From Desulfobacteraceae bacterium (GTDB taxonomy: Bacteria > Desulfobacterota > DSM-4660 > Desulfatiglandales > Desulfatiglandaceae): 10,434 bases of DNA. Where the stretch lies: positions 1 through 10,434 of the forward strand of contig JAUUVE010000047.1 of assembly GCA_030589715.1 (NCBI GenBank), given 5' to 3'. The position numbers and the translations under genes are program-made. Position 1 is the first letter of the stretch; every line of letters starts with the position of its first letter. The notes beneath the pieces were generated by a model. That model saw only the letters and a list, made by a program, of their open reading frames with translations. It had not been told where the DNA came from and searched no databases. Positions 6,981 through 10,434 of the stretch are shown piece after piece.

Positions 6981-7062
6981 GAGAAGTAGCCGTTGGGGCA
7001 TTTTTCATCAAGGTCATTTTCTCCCTATTCAGTCTCGGAGGTTCCGGGTACGCTCCCGATGA
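6970..7062 (+). pseudogene. Possible frameshifted start of a small exported protein
   Basis: AGGAGGG at 6959-6965 sits five bases before an ATG at 6970, an excellent translation start. The frame opened there codes for only 30 residues (MKVKRSSRWG...) and ends at TGA 7060-7062. One frame over (codons starting at 6974) lies a signal-peptide-like stretch: hydrophobic GAFFIKVIFSLFSLGG followed by SGYA, a good cleavage site. A basic start joined to that core would make a complete signal peptide if one base had been lost or gained near 6990. The second frame has no stop up to the homocysteine gene, but after about 7120 it looks unlike protein. No family is recognised. It may be a gene remnant, a sequence error, or chance, since the same bases form the kdsA promoter on the other strand. 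Confidence 0.3.
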
Positions 7063-7087
7063 GGGAGCAAAGATCCAAAACTTTTTC

Positions 7088-7116
7088 TTGTCAGATAAAG
7101 GCATAAGCCTTATGAT
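7088..7116 (+). promoter_or_regulatory. Probable sigma-70 promoter of the homocysteine biosynthesis gene
   Basis: TTGTCA (7088-7093) and TATGAT (7111-7116) are 17 bases apart, each one mismatch from consensus. A palindrome, CATAAG-C-CTTATG (7102-7114), covers the start of the -10 element and could be an operator. Transcription would begin near 7123, about 195 bases before the start codon. Confidence 0.65.
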
Positions 7117-7122
7117 ACCCGA

Positions 7123-7318
7123 CCAAGTCAAGAATCCACGCTCTCCGAGCCGGCGGCCCAGAGGACGTGGCTCTGATTTGTTCCATGCTAAGGAAAGAAA
7201 AACCACCGGCAGAGCCGTTGTCTCTGACCCGCCCGCCCGCTTGCCGAGCTCGCGAGGCGGCCGGGGCCCCCAGGACCGGGTTTATGAACCGGAATGTATA
7301 TGTAGGAGGGAAATAGGT
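7123..7318 (+). promoter_or_regulatory. GC-rich structured leader, candidate RNA switch or attenuator
   Basis: The leader between promoter and start codon has four short segments that can pair alternatively: CAGAG (7159-7163), CTCTG (7171-7175), CAGAG (7210-7214) and CTCTG (7222-7226). Segments 1 with 2 and 3 with 4 make hairpins with 7-base loops. Segments 2 and 3 extend to a perfect 7-base stem, GGCTCTG (7169-7175) with CAGAGCC (7210-7216). Inside it lies TTCC-7-GGAA (7181-7195). A GC-rich hairpin, CCGCTT with AGGCGG, follows within about 7237-7260, and CCGG (7276-7279) can pair with CCGG (7289-7292) just before the ribosome binding site AGGAGGG (7304-7310). I do not recognise a known riboswitch; the SAM-I core is absent. 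No U-tract terminator is seen, so control at the level of translation is more likely if it is real. Confidence 0.4.
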
Positions 7319-8506
7319 ATGCCGCAAAGAAGGGTCTCCAAAACGATCAAGGATATCAACCGCAGGATTAAAGAGGGAAAGGCCGTAGTGGTCACAGCCG
7401 ATGAGATGACCAACATCGTCAAGAAAAAGGGACCTAGAAAGGCTGCCCAAGAGGTGGACGTGGTCACCACCGGGACCTTTGCTCCCATGTGTTCATCTGG
7501 GGCCTTTATCAACTTCGGGCATACCAAACCTGCCACAAAGGCCGCTCGCGTTTGGTTGAACGGGGTGCCAGCCTATGCAGGTCTGGCTGCGGTTGACGGC
7601 TATATTGGGGCGACTGAGCCCGCTGAGGACGATCCCTTAAACAGGGTCCACCCGGGACAGTTCAAGTACGGCGGTGGGCACGTGATCCATGATCTTGTGG
7701 CAGGAGAAAGGGTCACCTTGAGGGCCACCGCCTACGGTACCGACTGTTACCCCAACAAGGAGTTTAAGAAAAAGGTTGCCCTTGATGATCTCCCATATGC
7801 GGTGCTTCTAAACCCCCGAAATGCCTATCAGAATTACAATTGCGCCATCAACCTGTCAAAAGAGACCATCTATACATATATGGGGGTCATTAAACCGAAC
7901 CTGGGAAACGCCAACTACTCCACATCCGGTCAGTTGAGCCCTCTTTTTAACGATCCCTACTATCTGACAATAGGCCTTGGCACCAGGATCTTTCTGGGTG
8001 GTGCAATCGGTTATGTGATAGGCCCTGGAACACAGCATAACCCCAATGTCAAGAGAAGGAAAAATGGAATCCCATTGGGCCCTGCCGGGACACTTATGGT
8101 CATGGGAGAGCTAAAGAAGATGGTCCCCAGGTGGGTCGCGGGGGTAAGCATGCTCGGCTATGGGTGTTCTCTTGCGGTAGGTGTGGGCGTCCCGATTCCT
8201 ATTCTCAATGAGGAGATGGCCAGTTTTACGGGCGTCTCTGATGAAGAAATCCATACTCAGGTCGTGGATTACGGAAACGATTATCCAAAAGGGGAGGGTA
8301 CTAAACTGGGCCAAGTGAGTTATGCCGAGCTAAAAAGCGGCACGATCCGCTTTAACGGGCAGGACGTGCCCGCGGTTCCACTATCTTCATATATAAGGGC
8401 CCTTGAAATTGCCCGTATTTTGAAAGGCTGGATAGAAAAAGGGGACTTCCTGCTCTCCGAGCCTCAAGAGTTGCTTCCAACTGCCAGTTCTTACCATAAG
8501 AGATAA
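7319..8506 (+). CDS. Homocysteine biosynthesis protein, COG1900/DUF39 family
   Basis: A 395-residue cytoplasmic protein of the COG1900 (DUF39) family, which in methanogens and sulfate reducers takes part in making homocysteine from aspartate semialdehyde and a sulfide source, without the usual O-acyl-homoserine route. Family stretches seen are VDVVTTGTFAPMCSSGAF with Cys58, LNGVPAYAGLAAVD, FKYGGGHVIHDL, YGTDCYPN with Cys143, NPRNAYQNYNCA, GLGTRIFLGGAIGYVIGPGTQH and GVSMLGYGCSLAVGVGVPIP. Cys58 and Cys143 probably match the two conserved cysteines of the family. The frame is open further upstream, but the ATG at 7319 is chosen because AGGAGGG lies eight bases before it and the sequence upstream does not look like protein. 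The ferredoxin-like NIL domain that accompanies many family members is not fused here. It is followed after 141 bases by a UPF0280 gene of the same pathway. Confidence 0.93.
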   Translation: MPQRRVSKTIKDINRRIKEGKAVVVTADEMTNIVKKKGPRKAAQEVDVVTTGTFAPMCSSGAFINFGHTKPATKAARVWLNGVPAYAGLAAVDGYIGATEPAEDDPLNRVHPGQFKYGGGHVIHDLVAGERVTLRATAYGTDCYPNKEFKKKVALDDLPYAVLLNPRNAYQNYNCAINLSKETIYTYMGVIKPNLGNANYSTSGQLSPLFNDPYYLTIGLGTRIFLGGAIGYVIGPGTQHNPNVKRRKNGIPLGPAGTLMVMGELKKMVPRWVAGVSMLGYGCSLAVGVGVPIPILNEEMASFTGVSDEEIHTQVVDYGNDYPKGEGTKLGQVSYAELKSGTIRFNGQDVPAVPLSSYIRALEIARILKGWIEKGDFLLSEPQELLPTASSYHKR

Positions 8507-8568
8507 AAGGCCCTCATCCGATATTTCGGCCCCAATGCAATATTACTGGTAATGCCCTTTGGAATGAC

Positions 8569-8617
8569 TTGAGCATCCATACGACATATTGCCCCCCATT
8601 TGTGGTGTAATGCTCAA
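8569..8617 (+). repeat. Perfect inverted repeat between the two homocysteine-pathway genes
   Basis: TTGAGCAT (8569-8576) and ATGCTCAA (8610-8617) are exact reverse complements 33 bases apart. Within the loop, CCAT (8577-8580) can pair with GTGG (8602-8605), lengthening the stem with a bulge. The structure ends 30 bases before the UPF0280 start codon and leaves its ribosome binding site free. No U-tract follows, so it is not a standard terminator. A processing or stabilising hairpin is possible. Confidence 0.5.
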
Positions 8618-8647
8618 CCAAGAACCGCCAGGCCCAGAGGATTTACA

Positions 8648-9376
8648 ATGAGACCATATGGGGAGCGTACTTACAGAGAGAGGATCCGTGTCAAGGATCT
8701 GGTCTCTTTTCGCGTGGTGGTCAAGGAAACTGATCTATGGGTCAGTGCTGGCAGGGACCTGGAAAAAGAGACCAGGGACCTGGTCTTGGATTGTAGACAC
8801 CAGCTTGAAACGTACATCAGGAGTCACCCGGAATTTGCAACAGCCCTGTTACCCTATAAGGAAGACCCCCTTGCCCCGGCCCTGGTCAGAGAGATGATCG
8901 AGGCCTCCAGAGAGGTTGGTGTTGGCCCAATGGCCTCTGTGGCGGGTGCTATAGCCCAGAATGTAGGAGGCGGTCTGCTCAAGCTGACAGATCAGGTCAT
9001 TGTTGAAAACGGGGGGGATATTTTCCTGAAGGCCAGCCGGGATGTGACCGTGTCTATCTTTGCGGGGAGTTCCCCGCTGAGTGAAAAGCTTGGCCTCTTG
9101 ATACATGTGCCTCAGATGCCCTTGGGAATCTGTTCTTCGTCTGGAACGGTGGGCCATTCCCTCAGTCGAGGAATCACAGATGTAGTCTGCCTTCTCTCTT
9201 CTTCAGCTGCACTGGCTGATGGCGCTGCAACTGCCCTCGGTAACAGGGTCAAGAGAAAAACTGACCTGGAAAGGGTTGCCGAGTGGGCGGGCCTGATAGA
9301 TGGGATCGTGGGAGGGGTGGTCATTGTAAAGGACAGAATGGCAACCTGGGGGGATATTGAACTGGTGGGGCTGTGA
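8648..9376 (+). CDS. UPF0280 (COG2122, ApbE-like) protein
   Basis: A 242-residue protein of the UPF0280/COG2122 family, distantly like the FAD:protein FMN transferase ApbE. Members are linked by co-occurrence and genetics to the anaerobic homocysteine pathway of COG1900; the exact chemistry is not known to me. Motifs seen are GPMASVAGA at 93-101, ENGGDIF at 120-126, CSSSGTVGHSLSRG at 162-175 and ADGAATALGN at 190-199. The second and fourth recall the GGN and D-x-x-AT motifs of ApbE. No signal peptide or lipobox is present, unlike periplasmic ApbE. The frame is open upstream to 8600, but the ATG at 8648 follows AGAGGA at a proper distance and begins at the family's usual MxPYxERTYR start. It is probably cotranscribed with the COG1900 gene 141 bases upstream. 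Confidence 0.92.
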   Translation: MRPYGERTYRERIRVKDLVSFRVVVKETDLWVSAGRDLEKETRDLVLDCRHQLETYIRSHPEFATALLPYKEDPLAPALVREMIEASREVGVGPMASVAGAIAQNVGGGLLKLTDQVIVENGGDIFLKASRDVTVSIFAGSSPLSEKLGLLIHVPQMPLGICSSSGTVGHSLSRGITDVVCLLSSSAALADGAATALGNRVKRKTDLERVAEWAGLIDGIVGGVVIVKDRMATWGDIELVGL

Positions 9377-9378
9377 AT

Positions 9379-9400
9379 TCCGGCCAAGGACATGGCCGGA
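9379..9400. terminator. Hairpin between convergent genes, possible bidirectional terminator
   Basis: TCCGGCCA (9379-9386) and TGGCCGGA (9393-9400) form a perfect 8-base GC-rich stem with a 6-base loop. It lies two bases after the UPF0280 stop, in the 49-base gap before the convergent zinc-ribbon gene. Neither side has a run of T, so it is not a classical intrinsic terminator, but position and stability suit a transcript end for both genes. Confidence 0.45.
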
Positions 9401-9425
9401 CATCGGCTACGCAAGCCCGCCCATG

Positions 9426-9911
9426 TTAGAGATCATAGAGCTTTTCATCAATCCTTGGGGGGCGTTTCGGAGATCTGACTGATTTCTCTTTGACACCGAA
9501 GGGTTCTTCTTCCTCAAGGATGTCTCCCATTTCCGCCTCTATTTTTTCGGGATCTTCTCCCGCCTCCATTCTGCTTAGGGCCTCCTCCATGCCGGGGCCC
9601 AGGTTCAGTCCGGTCATATCTGTCAATTTGCGCATCAGGTTTGCTGCCTGTCTGGGATCATCTTCGTCAACATGTTCCACCTCTTTTGCAAGGAGATTCA
9701 TTGCCCTCTCCATTTTGCTTTCGTCCAGGTCAGGGAGAGGCCCTTCCTCCTCGTCGCCTCGACTTCGAGGGGTGGCAAAGACTGCCACGCGACGTTCCAG
9801 TTTGATCTTCTGGCACTTAGGGCATAGAGGTCTTTTCTCTGTATTTACTGACTTGGAGAAAAAGTTGAAGATCATGTGACATTCCTGGCAATAGAATTCA
9901 TAGATCGGCAT
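9426..9911 (-). CDS. FmdB-family zinc-ribbon protein with long acidic tail
   Basis: A 161-residue protein beginning with an FmdB/CxxC_CxxC regulatory zinc ribbon: MPIYEFYCQECHMIF with Cys8 and Cys11, then LCPKCQ with Cys30 and Cys33, which should bind one zinc. FmdB proteins were named from a putative regulator in a formamidase/acetamidase operon; the role of most is unknown. After the ribbon, the chain continues for over 110 residues, well beyond the 70-110 of the commonest members. Residues about 53-145 are very acidic and probably helical (DEEEGPLPDLDE, then AEMGDILEEEEPF), with a short middle segment KLTDMTGLNLGPGMEEALSRM that looks structured. The last part is basic. GAGG lies nine bases before the ATG. 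A promoter and a palindrome lie directly upstream. It stands alone and is convergent with the UPF0280 gene, so no pathway can be assigned. Confidence 0.85.
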   Translation of the reverse strand: MPIYEFYCQECHMIFNFFSKSVNTEKRPLCPKCQKIKLERRVAVFATPRSRGDEEEGPLPDLDESKMERAMNLLAKEVEHVDEDDPRQAANLMRKLTDMTGLNLGPGMEEALSRMEAGEDPEKIEAEMGDILEEEEPFGVKEKSVRSPKRPPRIDEKLYDL

Positions 9912-9931
9912 TGCTTCTACCTCATAAAATT

Positions 9932-9944
9932 GCCAATTATTGGC
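9932..9944. promoter_or_regulatory. Palindrome overlapping the zinc-ribbon gene's -10 element
   Basis: GCCAATTATTGGC is a perfect 13-base palindrome about a single central base (9938). It overlaps the predicted -10 element of the minus-strand promoter (9936-9941) and lies about 20 bases before the start codon, the classic place for a repressor to block polymerase. The protein that would bind is not identifiable here. Confidence 0.4.
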
Positions 9945-9963
9945 CCAAGATTGATTATTTCAA
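9936..9963 (-). promoter_or_regulatory. Probable sigma-70 promoter of the zinc-ribbon gene
   Basis: On the minus strand, TTGAAA (9958-9963) is followed after 16 bases by AATAAT (9936-9941). The start point would be near 9929, giving a leader of about 18 bases that includes the GAGG ribosome binding site. Confidence 0.5.
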
Positions 9964-10097
9964 TAGAAATTCCCTTATTCTTAGATAGTGCCTGAAAAGA
10001 TAAAACAGGGTGGAAGGGAATGGCCGCTCATTTTTGTCTGAGATACAAGAGAAATCCCTGAGAGTCAAATGATTTCAAGGACCCACCAGATTAGCCC

Positions 10098-10125
10098 TTG
10101 TCTTTTTTTGTGAGGCTGGTATACT
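10098..10125 (+). promoter_or_regulatory. Possible sigma-70 promoter of the phosphoesterase gene
   Basis: TTGTCT (10098-10103) and TATACT (10120-10125) are 16 bases apart. The -10 has one mismatch and the -35 two. Transcription would begin about 100 bases before the start codon. Confidence 0.35.
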
Positions 10126-10234
10126 TCCCCTGAGCCAAATCTCTGTTCTCTACACCTTAGGATTTTTCACTTTGGGCCCGAATCGCGGATGTTTTACCAA
10201 AGGCCCTGTAACATGAACACCTATTTATTACAAA

Positions 10235-10434
10235 ATGATGATAAGAATTGGAGTCCTTTCGGATACGCACTTACACCGGGTGACTAAAGAGCTAAGAGAA
10301 ATCTACGATAATTACCTGTCTGAAAAAGACGTTATTCTACACGCGGGTGATGTTATCTCCCCTGAAATTATTGACTTCTTGAGCAGAAAGACCTTCCATG
10401 GTGTGCATGGAAACATGGATCCCTCTGAGATAAA
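10235..10434 (+). CDS. MJ0936/YfcE-type metallophosphoesterase, N-terminal part
   Basis: Only the first 66 codons are in the window. They encode the start of a small calcineurin-like phosphoesterase of the MJ0936/YfcE family, which hydrolyses phosphodiesters with two metal ions. Three metal-binding motifs are visible: SDTH with Asp10 and His12, HAGD with Asp39, and GNMD with Asn60. The family more often reads GNCD at the last. Between the first two lies HRVTKELREIYDNY, typical of this family. Two ATG codons lie in tandem at 10235 and 10238, and neither has a clear Shine-Dalgarno, so the first is taken by default. The natural substrate cannot be told from the sequence. It is divergent from the zinc-ribbon gene and begins a new transcription unit. 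Confidence 0.85.
   Translation, partial: MMIRIGVLSDTHLHRVTKELREIYDNYLSEKDVILHAGDVISPEIIDFLSRKTFHGVHGNMDPSEI

Larger units (their letters stand above)
6814..7318. other. Divergent intergenic region between kdsA and the homocysteine gene
   Basis: This 505-base stretch has no gene I can defend. It holds a minus-strand promoter for kdsA (6954-6980), a two-copy 7-base repeat (about 6936-6950), and a possible broken short gene starting at 6970. It also holds a plus-strand promoter (7088-7116) and a GC-rich leader (7123-7318). The part from about 7140 to 7280 is clearly richer in G and C than the flanking genes. Confidence 0.7.
9912..10234. other. Divergent spacer between the zinc-ribbon and phosphoesterase genes
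   Basis: This 323-base AT-rich spacer has no gene I can support in either direction. It holds the minus-strand promoter and palindrome near 9932-9963 and a plausible plus-strand promoter at 10098-10125. A weak pairing of GGGCC with GGCCC lies in the roughly 30 bases before 10207. Otherwise I see nothing recognisable. Confidence 0.7.

Noticed and set aside
7088..7318. A long N-terminal extension of the homocysteine protein in the same open frame
   Set aside because: The stretch is rich in Arg, Pro and Gly without protein-like pattern, the family begins near residue 1 of the 7319 start, and a strong ribosome binding site precedes 7319.
7123..7318. A SAM-I, SAH or 4.5S/RNase P type RNA in the leader
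   Set aside because: I looked for their conserved cores by eye and found none; only generic alternative pairing remains.
9812..9830. A sigma-54-like TGGCAC element
   Set aside because: The matching -12 TTGC element is missing at the right distance, and the site lies inside the zinc-ribbon gene.
9490..9879. A 129-codon open frame on the plus strand
   Set aside because: Serine-rich mirror of the acidic zinc-ribbon protein on the other strand; a shadow frame.

Overview
The window looks like a chromosomal piece of an anaerobic, Gram-negative bacterium of the Desulfobacterota (old Deltaproteobacteria). Three things point that way. The left two thirds are the lipopolysaccharide transport and KDO synthesis genes running into rpoN, hpf and phosphotransferase regulatory genes, an order typical of proteobacteria. 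The PTS part pairs a PtsN-like gene with a stand-alone mannose-family EIIA, as often seen in deltaproteobacteria. The right third carries a COG1900/DUF39 homocysteine biosynthesis gene and a UPF0280 gene, which are found mainly in sulfate reducers, syntrophs and methanogens. The assignment is inference from gene content only.

Layout. From about 6950 down to base 1, all genes are on the minus strand and closely packed, probably one long operon: kdsA, kdsC, lptC, lptA, lptB, rpoN, hpf, a damaged ptsN, a mannose-family EIIA, and rimI, which runs off the left edge. kdsA and kdsC make KDO for the inner core of LPS. LptC, LptA and LptB are parts of the bridge that moves LPS from the inner to the outer membrane. 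RpoN is sigma-54, HPF puts ribosomes to sleep, and the EIIA proteins belong to a regulatory PTS. A 505-base divergent region (6814-7318) follows, with a promoter for each direction and a long GC-rich leader. On the plus strand come the homocysteine biosynthesis gene (7319-8506) and a UPF0280 gene (8648-9376). A convergent FmdB-type zinc-ribbon gene lies on the minus strand (9426-9911). After a 323-base spacer, the start of an MJ0936/YfcE-type phosphoesterase runs off the right edge.

Most notable points. (1) ptsN keeps an intact full-length frame except for one in-frame TGA at codon 74. Just before it, the phosphorylated histidine is replaced by glutamine and several other active-site residues are altered. 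(2) The homocysteine gene sits behind a near-consensus promoter and a roughly 195-base leader in which four short segments can pair in mutually exclusive ways, a candidate RNA switch. (3) The COG1900 and UPF0280 genes are neighbours, but the ferredoxin-type partner usually linked with them is not here; a perfect 8-base inverted repeat lies between them. (4) Upstream of that leader, a well-placed ribosome binding site and ATG are followed, one frame away, by a signal-peptide-like stretch.

No RNA gene, CRISPR array, insertion sequence or phage gene was recognised.
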